Part shown: positions 38,156 through 45,278 of the stretch, one piece after another
How the letters are laid out: each line of letters begins with the position of its first letter
Position numbering within the stretch: the first letter of the stretch is position 1
Source: Marinobacterium lutimaris
GTDB lineage: Bacteria; Pseudomonadota; Gammaproteobacteria; Pseudomonadales; Balneatricaceae
DNA length: 64,000 nt
Assembly (NCBI RefSeq): GCF_900108065.1
Contig: NZ_FNVQ01000002.1
Location: forward strand, 62,001 to 126,000
Direction of reading: 5' to 3'
Notes under the pieces: model-generated
Databases searched by the model: none
The model's input: the letters and a program-made list of their open reading frames with translations, nothing else
What the model was told of the DNA's origin: nothing
Program-made: the position numbers and the translations under genes

Positions 38156-39007
38156 TCAGCCTCGGTTCACGTCGAGCACGCGCTGGTATTGGCTCGGAGG
38201 AGCGCCGATATGCCGCTGAAAGAAGCGCGTAAAATGACATTGTTCCGAAAAACCCAGCTCTTCGGACAATACGCCCAGAGTACCGCTGCGCTTATGAGCC
38301 AGCCAGTGCAATGCCTTGTTCATACGTTCTGTATTCAAATATACACTTGGCGTCATTCCAACCTGCTTTTTATACAGCGCAAAGAAGTGCGCTCGCGATA
38401 ACCCGCATGCTGTGGCGGCCTTTACGATGACATCCGGATCATCCAGGCGCTCCAGCATATACTGATTGGCCCTTCGTATCCGCGCGTCGAAGCCCTCTCG
38501 CGGCAGTGAAACCCCAAGTCGGGACAGGTGCTTCAGTTCGGAGAAATCCTCGATCAACGAAATCAGCAGATCCAACAGGTGAAACTCAACCTTATCCTCC
38601 TGTGCCAGGCCAAACCCGCACATTTCCGCAATCAAGTGATCAGCCAAGGTGCGGTTACGTCGGTTTAGATCAATACAGGGGTGTGAGAAAAAGTCGGGAT
38701 GTCCGCTCAACAACAGCGACTGTTGGGCGGTCGCGAGCCATTGAGGCTCAATATACAGGGCCAGGATCTGTGTATTACCTGCTCCCGGCTGATAATCGTA
38801 GTAGTGAGGCTCCCAGGCGTTAACGAGCACTGCGGTTGTATCGGTGAGCGCAACCTTGCGATCACGTACATGAAAGAAAGTATCCTCTCCCGACACCTTG
38901 ATCAGGACATGGCATTCAGAATGAGCGTGTGTGACCAACGGCTTGTTCATATCAAGCAGGGCTACACGTCCAAAATCCCCATGAAAGACTCTTAATGCGC
39001 TCGACAC
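38156..39007 (-). CDS. AraC-family transcriptional regulator
   Basis: Encodes 283 residues from a GTG at 39007, with GGAGG about 7 bases upstream. It has an N-terminal cupin-like sensing domain (VTHAHSECHVLIKVSGEDTFF, then NAWEPHYYDYQPG) and a C-terminal pair of helix-turn-helix motifs (VIVKAATACGLSRAHFFALYKKQVGMTPSVYL and LGFSEQCHFTRFFQRHIGAPPSQYQ). It is the last gene in the same-strand acid-degradation cluster, 175 bases after xdhC, and is likely to activate that cluster in response to its substrate or an intermediate. Confidence 0.88.
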   Translation of the reverse strand: MSSALRVFHGDFGRVALLDMNKPLVTHAHSECHVLIKVSGEDTFFHVRDRKVALTDTTAVLVNAWEPHYYDYQPGAGNTQILALYIEPQWLATAQQSLLLSGHPDFFSHPCIDLNRRNRTLADHLIAEMCGFGLAQEDKVEFHLLDLLISLIEDFSELKHLSRLGVSLPREGFDARIRRANQYMLERLDDPDVIVKAATACGLSRAHFFALYKKQVGMTPSVYLNTERMNKALHWLAHKRSGTLGVLSEELGFSEQCHFTRFFQRHIGAPPSQYQRVLDVNRG

Positions 39008-39182
39008 CCTTCGACCTCCGCCTCTGAGACAGCCCCTGTAGTTTTTGTTGGTGGCCGCTCGATGTATTTTATTTTTATAGATGGATCGCTAAGTTGTGAC
39101 TCGAATATGCCACAACCGTTCACAGGCTGCATCACGCCGGCTTCTGGTATGCGCTTAAACTGCCTGCGTCTCTCTGTCATCC

Positions 39183-40157
39183 TCATAGCGTACTGCGCGC
39201 TCTGCCTCTATAGACTCTTAGCACATCAGCCATGGTCGCCAATCCTATCTCTGCGGGTGTTTTACTCCCAAGATTAAGACCAATGGGCATATGCAGCCGT
39301 TGCAAGCTCTCATCGTCCAGGGAGCCAAGACGTTTCAACCGTTCTGCACGCTTCGCCGAAGTCCGTTTGGAACCCATAACGCCGATATAAAACGCAGGGG
39401 TGCGTACCGCCTCCATCATCGCCAAGTCATCAATTTTAGGATCATGTGTCAGCGCCAGCACCGCAGTCGCTTGATGGCACTGCCCCGAGGCGATATAGAC
39501 GGAAGGCAGGGTCGGCAATACCTGTGCGTTGCCAAAATGGTAAAGCCCCTGCACCTCTTCCCGCGGATCACAGGCGATCACCTCACACCCGAGAGCCTGG
39601 GCGAAACCAGCGCAGGCCTCAGCGACCGGAGAGAAACCCGCCAGCACGATTCGCAACACCGGCCCCAGCCTGATCTTGATGACTGTTTCAGTCTGCTCGA
39701 TCCGTTCCCCTCCAACTGCGGCGTCACTCAGCAACGTCATCTGACCACTGCCGAGTTCAACCTGGCGAATCAGCCTCTGCTGCCCCTGCAGTACTTCGCG
39801 GATGGAAAGCAGGTGCTGTACCAAAGCCAGGTTTGAAGAGGGGTGCTCCACCAGTACCTGAATAGAACCGCCACAGGGGAGCTGCAAACGCCGACTCTCC
39901 TCAGAGGTTTCGCCGTAACAGATGACCTCTACGGGCTGGCTGAATGCCCCACTGGAAAGGCTATTTAGAAACTCCTCCTCCACACAACCACCCGATAGTG
40001 ATCCGACATAATCGCCATTATCACTCGCGACGAGCATGGCGCCCGGCTCCCTGGGTGATGAACCGAAGGTGGATAATATGGTGCACAACCAAACCGGCCG
40101 GCCGGCTTCAGCCCACTCAAGGGCCTTATCAATAACCTGCAAATCTAAATGACGCAT
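39183..40157 (-). CDS. XdhC/CoxI-family molybdoenzyme maturation factor
   Basis: Encodes 324 residues from the ATG at 40157 (GGAAGG upstream). The N-terminal XdhC/CoxI domain has WLCTILSTFGSSPREPGAMLV and GDYVGSLSGGCVEEEF. A C-terminal Rossmann-like domain follows (VLAGFSPVAEACAGFAQALGCEVIACDPR, later YIGVMGSKRTSAKRAERL). XdhC proteins bind molybdenum cofactor, help add the terminal sulfur and insert it into xanthine-dehydrogenase-family enzymes. Its place in the same strand-run as the three-subunit molybdenum hydroxylase (43,966-48,271) marks it as that enzyme's dedicated maturation factor. Confidence 0.9.
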   Translation of the reverse strand: MRHLDLQVIDKALEWAEAGRPVWLCTILSTFGSSPREPGAMLVASDNGDYVGSLSGGCVEEEFLNSLSSGAFSQPVEVICYGETSEESRRLQLPCGGSIQVLVEHPSSNLALVQHLLSIREVLQGQQRLIRQVELGSGQMTLLSDAAVGGERIEQTETVIKIRLGPVLRIVLAGFSPVAEACAGFAQALGCEVIACDPREEVQGLYHFGNAQVLPTLPSVYIASGQCHQATAVLALTHDPKIDDLAMMEAVRTPAFYIGVMGSKRTSAKRAERLKRLGSLDDESLQRLHMPIGLNLGSKTPAEIGLATMADVLRVYRGRARSTL

Positions 40158-40256
40158 CAGCCTGCCTTCCAAATCTTGTTCGTTGCAACGCAAAGAGGGT
40201 CATGCAGCCCGGCCCGGACTTACCTGGCGACCGAACTGCATGACCCGGTGCCACTG

Positions 40257-41510
40257 CTATCGGGTCGGCTCGCCCTCTTTCAACAGAGTCGATACGACAA
40301 CCCCTGCGACCAGGGCCCAGAAAGGCGCGCTGATTCCAAGTAGAGAAAGCTTGCTCATGGCAACGACCAACGCAACGAAAGCCCCGATCTGGTAACCCAG
40401 GGATTTATTGAAAGCCTGCTGAAAGGCCGCCAGCAATACCCCGATCATCGCCAGCCCTGCGACAACCACGATCAGCGATTTGGGCAGCGCAAGAATGAAG
40501 GGCACCGCGCCCCCGGCAAAAAGGCCAAACAAACAGAACAGCACACCATTCACCAAGGTCGAACCGTAGCGCAGTGCAGGGTCATCACCGGCTTGAGGCG
40601 AAGAACAAATGGCCGTCATCGGGCCCGCTATATTGGCGTTGTGTCCGCCAAGAGCACCCGCGATCATGCCACCGATACCAGAGGTGATCGTCATCGCGTT
40701 AACAGGCGGTTTATAGCCCTCGGCCATTAAAACACCAGTGGCCTGGGCATTCTCCGCACCGATGACCAGAGCAGCCAGGGGCACAGAAATCGCGAAGAAG
40801 GCATCCAGGGTAAAACTTGGAGCTGTGAAGACCGGCATTACGAAATCGATATTCACCTCGGCCGGTTTAACCAGCCCCATCGCCATAGCAACCGCGAAGC
40901 CAACGACCCCGGCTGCCAACACCGGAGGCACCGCTTTAACGAAACGCGCGACCAGGAAGAACACCAATGCGGCGGCCCCCGCCATGATCGGATCGGCACC
41001 GATCGCTTCTGCCGCTCCAATACCAAAGCGGATCAACGCACCTGCGATCATTGCCATCACGATCGGCATGGGCAACCACCGCATCAACTTCGCGATAACG
41101 CCGGTCACTCCCAAAATAAACACTATCGCGCCGCTCATGATGAAAGCACCGACCGCCTCGCTGAACTGCAGCCCCCCGAGAGCCGCAATCAATATCGCCG
41201 CACCCGGAATCGAATACGCACCGCAGATCGGTTGCCGGTAACGCAGCGCCATACCAATACTGACCAAACCACCCAGAAAGTAGATGGCAAATAGCCAGGC
41301 CACAGTCTGGCCGCTGCTCAACTGGCCGGCTTCGGCAGCGCGTATAACAATAAGCGCAGGCCCGGAACATCCGAATAGAGCTGCGACAACACCTGTGCTC
41401 ACCGACTTCAGATTGATTGCCTGACGTAATCCGCTGGCCTTCTGGCCTTTCCACGCTTCAGCCCCATCCATAGAACCCGCTACTGCCGCTTGGGAGTTAT
41501 CATTGCTCAT
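40257..41510 (-). CDS. BenE-family aromatic acid / H+ symporter
   Basis: Encodes 417 residues with about 12 hydrophobic segments. The sequence matches the BenE benzoate transporter family (for example VVAALFGCSGPALIVIRAA, ICGAYSIPGAAILIAALGG, GIGGMIAGALGGHNANIAGPMTAICSS and an alanine-rich C-terminal helix pair). AAAGGTG precedes the ATG. It lies between the crotonase-family gene and xdhC on the same strand, so it probably imports the carboxylic acid that the adjacent CoA ligase activates: benzoate by family precedent, 2-furoate if the furoate assignment is right. Confidence 0.9.
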   Translation of the reverse strand: MSNDNSQAAVAGSMDGAEAWKGQKASGLRQAINLKSVSTGVVAALFGCSGPALIVIRAAEAGQLSSGQTVAWLFAIYFLGGLVSIGMALRYRQPICGAYSIPGAAILIAALGGLQFSEAVGAFIMSGAIVFILGVTGVIAKLMRWLPMPIVMAMIAGALIRFGIGAAEAIGADPIMAGAAALVFFLVARFVKAVPPVLAAGVVGFAVAMAMGLVKPAEVNIDFVMPVFTAPSFTLDAFFAISVPLAALVIGAENAQATGVLMAEGYKPPVNAMTITSGIGGMIAGALGGHNANIAGPMTAICSSPQAGDDPALRYGSTLVNGVLFCLFGLFAGGAVPFILALPKSLIVVVAGLAMIGVLLAAFQQAFNKSLGYQIGAFVALVVAMSKLSLLGISAPFWALVAGVVVSTLLKEGEPTR

Positions 41511-41585
41511 CGCTTACACCTTTTTTATTGTTATCGATGTTTTAGCGTCAGGGTGAGTAGCCTCGCCCTAACGCCTATTCAAAGA

Positions 41586-42389
41586 TCAATTACCGCGAAA
41601 CTCTGCTTTGCGCTTGCTGTGGAAAGCCTCGACACCTTCGCGGAAGTCGTTTGAACTACGCAGGCGGCTGTAGCAATGCCCTTCCATTTCAATCGCTACG
41701 GCCAGCGGTGCATCTTCGTTGTCGTTAATCAGTTTTTTGGCGGTACGTTGCGCCAGCGGTGAGAAACGACGGAGCTCATCCACCAGGGCCTCGGTAGCCT
41801 GTTCCAGCTCGTGATCGGGTACACATTCTGTCGCAATACCCCAGTCCAGAGCCTGCTCACCACTGATCCGTTTCGCACGCATCACCATGTGCTTGGTGCG
41901 GGCGATACCGATGATCTTCTGCAGACGAGCAGAGCCACCAGAGCCCGGGATCTGACCCAGATTCTGCTCAGGCAAGGCGTAGCGAGTAGAGTGCGCGGCA
42001 ATTCGGAAATCGCATGCCAGGGAAAATTCAAAGCCGACACCGAAGCAATATCCCTGGTTAACGGCGATAACAGGCTTTTCACAGCGGGTAGGTGCTGCAA
42101 CATTCCAGGCCAGTTTGGACACGTGTTCGGGCGATGCCTCCAGGAAGCCTTTGATATCGCCACCACTGGAGAAGTGTTCACCCTCAGCCCGCAGTACGAT
42201 GACACGGACAGCCGGATGGGCATCCAGAGCCTCAAAAACCTGTCGCAGCACATCGCGTTGCGGCATCGCAATAACGTTGAGTGGCGGACGTTTCAAAACG
42301 ATATCGCCACGCTCATGATCGCTATCGATTTCCACTCGAAAACCATCAAAGTCGGATGCTAGAAACTGATCAATATTGAAATTTTGCAT
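41586..42389 (-). CDS. hmfE: Crotonase-family enzyme, probable HmfE (2-oxoglutaroyl-CoA hydrolase-like)
   Basis: Encodes 267 residues from MQNFNIDQFL at 42389; an earlier in-frame start has no ribosome site. It belongs to the enoyl-CoA hydratase/isomerase family: the oxyanion-hole segment EGEHFSSGGDIKGFLEASPE and the second active-site segment YALPEQNLGQIPGSGGSARLQK are clear. In 2-furoate degradation the hydroxylated furoyl-CoA opens to 2-oxoglutaroyl-CoA, and HmfE of this family is proposed to hydrolyse it to 2-oxoglutarate. The position immediately after the CoA ligase and molybdenum hydroxylase genes supports HmfE. A generic enoyl-CoA hydratase is the alternative. Confidence 0.65.
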   Translation of the reverse strand: MQNFNIDQFLASDFDGFRVEIDSDHERGDIVLKRPPLNVIAMPQRDVLRQVFEALDAHPAVRVIVLRAEGEHFSSGGDIKGFLEASPEHVSKLAWNVAAPTRCEKPVIAVNQGYCFGVGFEFSLACDFRIAAHSTRYALPEQNLGQIPGSGGSARLQKIIGIARTKHMVMRAKRISGEQALDWGIATECVPDHELEQATEALVDELRRFSPLAQRTAKKLINDNEDAPLAVAIEMEGHCYSRLRSSNDFREGVEAFHSKRKAEFRGN

Positions 42390-42421
42390 AGTCTTATCCT
42401 GTTGTTGGGAATAGGTCGTTA

Positions 42422-43963
42422 TCAAGAAGCGTTGGCGGTATTGGCAGTATTCGTGTGCTGTGGGCGCAGCATCCGCCTTAACACTTTGCCAACAGGAGAT
42501 TTAGGGATTTCCTCGACGAAGACATAGCGTCTTGGCCGTTTAAAACGAGCCAGGCCGGCCTCCAGGCAATATTTATCGAGGCTGGCGTCTTCGATTGGCT
42601 CACGGGCTTTGATATAGGCAGTGATAACCTGCCCCCACTGCTCGTCGGGCAAACCAACCACGGCCACCTCTTCCACCTGAGGGTGTAAAGAAAGGCAGTT
42701 CTCAATCTCGGCCGGACTGACGTTTTCACCACCGGTGATGATCATGTCGTCCACTCGACCGGTAACAAAAAGATCGCCATCCGGGTCAAAATAGCCAGTA
42801 TCTCCCGTGAAATACCAACCATCGCGCAGTGATTTGGCATCAGCATCGGGGCGATTCCAGTACCCCTCAAATGCTTCGTCACTGCCAAGGTCTGCGATGA
42901 TCTGTCCCTCTTCCATCGGTGCAACCGCCTGGGAGGGTGAGGTCGCATCCATTGAGACCACGCGGATACGCTGATTCAGGCCGCCACGACCGGACGAACC
43001 CGGCTTGCTGATCGCATGCTGGTCGATGGTGAATGTGTAGATTTCAGAGCTGCCATAGTGGTTAACAAACAGCTTGGGACGAAATGCCTGCTCAACCCGG
43101 GCCATCAGACCCGCACTCATTGGCGCACCGGCAAAGCCAATCTTTTCAACGCTGCGAACCCTTTCCGGCGAAAAGGCAGGATGCTCGATCAGCATGTGAT
43201 AGAGGGTCGGTACGAGATACAGGTTGCTGATCTGCTCTCGTTCGATCGCCTCCAGCGTTTCTTCAACATCGAATTTCGGCACACACACGAAGCAGCCGTC
43301 GATCAGCGCCATCGATAACAGCGAGCGTACGCCCATGGTGTGATAGAGCGGCATTACGCCCAGCGTACGCTCACCCTGGCTGTACATATTTTGCGCAACA
43401 TGGGCAACGGCGGCCGCCCGCTCGGCGCGATGACGACGCGGAACCCCCTTGGGTTTGCTGGTGGTTCCCGAGGTGTAGAGCATCAATGAAATATCATCGG
43501 GACTGGCGCGTAATATGGTCTGCTCTGGCGCCTCTTCACAAAGCTGCTCAAAAGAGATCGCTTGCTGATCGTCAATATCACCGACAGCGACACGCGGCAG
43601 ACGGGAAGCAGCCTCACAGCCGCGCACCGCCTCTGCTGCAGATTCGTCATAGACGAGTGCTCTGATCTGCGCATCGTTTATGCAGTACTCAAGCTCTTCC
43701 GCCGTAGCCCGCCAATTGAGCGGCGTGACGACAATACCGGCAAACTGACAGGCCCAATGCAGAGTCGCCATCTGCCAGCGGTTCTGCATTACCACTAACA
43801 GCCGGTCTCCCTTATTCAGCCCGAGCACCTCAAGCCCCCGTGCCGCGCATTGAATGTCGTCGAACCATTGGGTGTAACTGCGTCTAAACTCGCCCTGAGT
43901 GATGGCGATATCGTCTGGTCGGCGTTCAACCGCCGCCAGAAAGCTGCGTCCAAGATCAAACAT
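42422..43963 (-). CDS. hmfD: Acyl-CoA synthetase, probable HmfD (2-furoate-CoA ligase)
   Basis: Encodes 513 residues of the AMP-forming acyl-CoA synthetase family. The phosphate loop is LMLYTSGTTSKPKGVPRR (about 160-177), the adenine-binding region is NHYGSSEIYTF, the hinge motif is YFTGDTGYFDPDGDLFVTGRVDDMI, and the adenylation lysine is in KSPVGKVLRRML near the C-terminus. It activates a carboxylic acid with ATP and CoA. It begins 2 bases after the iron-sulfur subunit gene, so it is translationally linked to the molybdenum hydroxylase. That linkage makes 2-furoate the best substrate guess; benzoate or a hydroxybenzoate are alternatives. Confidence 0.7.
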   Translation of the reverse strand: MFDLGRSFLAAVERRPDDIAITQGEFRRSYTQWFDDIQCAARGLEVLGLNKGDRLLVVMQNRWQMATLHWACQFAGIVVTPLNWRATAEELEYCINDAQIRALVYDESAAEAVRGCEAASRLPRVAVGDIDDQQAISFEQLCEEAPEQTILRASPDDISLMLYTSGTTSKPKGVPRRHRAERAAAVAHVAQNMYSQGERTLGVMPLYHTMGVRSLLSMALIDGCFVCVPKFDVEETLEAIEREQISNLYLVPTLYHMLIEHPAFSPERVRSVEKIGFAGAPMSAGLMARVEQAFRPKLFVNHYGSSEIYTFTIDQHAISKPGSSGRGGLNQRIRVVSMDATSPSQAVAPMEEGQIIADLGSDEAFEGYWNRPDADAKSLRDGWYFTGDTGYFDPDGDLFVTGRVDDMIITGGENVSPAEIENCLSLHPQVEEVAVVGLPDEQWGQVITAYIKAREPIEDASLDKYCLEAGLARFKRPRRYVFVEEIPKSPVGKVLRRMLRPQHTNTANTANAS

Positions 43964-43965
43964 TG

Positions 43966-44469
43966 TTATTTTTCTCCGTTCTTGCTTTTTCGCTCGTTAG
44001 CAACTTCAAGTACGGCCCGAACTATGCCGGTGTAACCGGTACACCGGCACAGATGACCGGAAAGCATATCCCGCACCTGACTTTCGGTTGGATCGGGCTC
44101 CCGCCCAAGAAACTCCGCGCAGGACATCAGGATCCCCGCCGTGCAGAAACCACACTGCAGCGCATGATTGCGCCTGAATGCGAGCTGCAGATCAGACATC
44201 AGCTCCCCTTCCGCAAGGGACTCAACGGTATCAACCCGACTGTCCTGAGCCTGCACCGCCAGCATCAGGCAGGACCTGACCGACTTGCCGTCTACCTGCA
44301 CCGTGCAAGCACCGCAGACTCCATGTTCGCAACCGACGTGTACGCCAGTGGCACCCAGCTCATGTCGCAGAAAATCACACAGCTGCGTGCGAGGCTCCGC
44401 AAACCCTTCGCGCACTCGTCCATTCAATTGCAACTGGACCCGTGCCCCCTGCTTGGCAATCGTTTCCAT
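43966..44469 (-). CDS. hmfC: Molybdenum hydroxylase [2Fe-2S] subunit, probable HmfC
   Basis: Encodes 167 residues, the usual size. It has the two [2Fe-2S] clusters of the xanthine dehydrogenase family: a plant-type N-terminal cluster (CEHGVCGAC with the fourth Cys in VRSCLML) and a helical C-terminal cluster (CGFCTAGIL and CRCTGYTG). It passes electrons from the molybdenum site to FAD. The ATG overlaps the stop of the FAD subunit gene (TGATG), so the two are translationally coupled. With the next two upstream genes it forms a three-subunit enzyme, proposed to be 2-furoyl-CoA dehydrogenase. Confidence 0.75.
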   Translation of the reverse strand: METIAKQGARVQLQLNGRVREGFAEPRTQLCDFLRHELGATGVHVGCEHGVCGACTVQVDGKSVRSCLMLAVQAQDSRVDTVESLAEGELMSDLQLAFRRNHALQCGFCTAGILMSCAEFLGREPDPTESQVRDMLSGHLCRCTGYTGIVRAVLEVANERKSKNGEK

Positions 44470-45278
44470 CAGTGGCCCTCCTCAATCAGTCGACGCCCCA
44501 GATCCCGCACCAACTGGCGGCGGTAAGCGGCAGTCGCTTGCACGTCATCCTGTGCATCCAGCGACCAGGCGGTTTCGTTTAATGCAGCGGACAGGTCCTG
44601 TCCCGGCTCAAAGTCACGTGTCACCGGCCTGTCGGCGACACCGCCGATACCCAGGCGGATCGTGCCGGCACCGATAACGGCCGCAAGCGACACAATGGCA
44701 AAATCACCATGACGCATGGCCACCTCGTTAAAGCGGTACTCGGTACCCGGCTTGCAGAGAGGGAAACGCACTTCGGTTAGCAGTTCATCCGGACGCCGAT
44801 CGGTGGTCAGGATGCCCTGGAAAAATGCCTCGGCAGTGACCGTGCGACTTCCGCTTCGCGACTCCAGCACCACCTCGCCACCCAGTGTCTTCAAGCAAAG
44901 CGGCAGCTCGGCGCTGGGGTCGGCATGGGCCACGGAGCCGCAGACAGTTCCCCGGTTACGGGTCTGGAAATGACCAATCCATGGCATCGCCAGCGCCAGC
45001 AGCGGCACTGTTTCACTGATGCGGGGCCAGCTCAGCAGCTCGACCTGGGGTACGCCGGCACCAACCGCGAGGCAGTTCTTGCGCTCCTCGATGAAGTGCA
45101 GCTCCTCTACCCGGTTGATATCGATCAACAGCTTCGGCTGGGTCATCCGCATATTCAGCACAGCCATCAGCGATTGACCGCCAGCGATAATGCGGGCGTC
45201 CTGGCCATACTCGGAGAGTAACTCCAGCACCTCGGCTTTTCGGGTAGGACGGACGTAATCGAAAGAAGCAGGCTTCAT
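44469..45278 (-). CDS. hmfB: Molybdenum hydroxylase FAD-binding subunit, probable HmfB
   Basis: Encodes 269 residues from MKPASFDYVRPT at 45278, with AAAGGAGGT ideally placed. FAD-binding motifs are AGGQSLMAVLNMRMTQP (about 33-49) and NRGTVCGSVAHADPSAELP (about 108-126). It is about 50 residues shorter than the FAD subunit of 4-hydroxybenzoyl-CoA reductase and has no clustered cysteines for that enzyme's extra [4Fe-4S] cluster. This argues for an oxidative hydroxylase and against a benzoyl-CoA-type reductase. Its ATG overlaps the large-subunit stop (ATGA). Confidence 0.75.
   Translation of the reverse strand: MKPASFDYVRPTRKAEVLELLSEYGQDARIIAGGQSLMAVLNMRMTQPKLLIDINRVEELHFIEERKNCLAVGAGVPQVELLSWPRISETVPLLALAMPWIGHFQTRNRGTVCGSVAHADPSAELPLCLKTLGGEVVLESRSGSRTVTAEAFFQGILTTDRRPDELLTEVRFPLCKPGTEYRFNEVAMRHGDFAIVSLAAVIGAGTIRLGIGGVADRPVTRDFEPGQDLSAALNETAWSLDAQDDVQATAAYRRQLVRDLGRRLIEEGH

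Noticed and set aside
38992-39186. 64-codon minus-strand frame between xdhC and AraC
   Set aside because: Its ATG overlaps the xdhC stop, but there is no good ribosome site or recognisable domain, and it runs into the AraC start; too weak to call.
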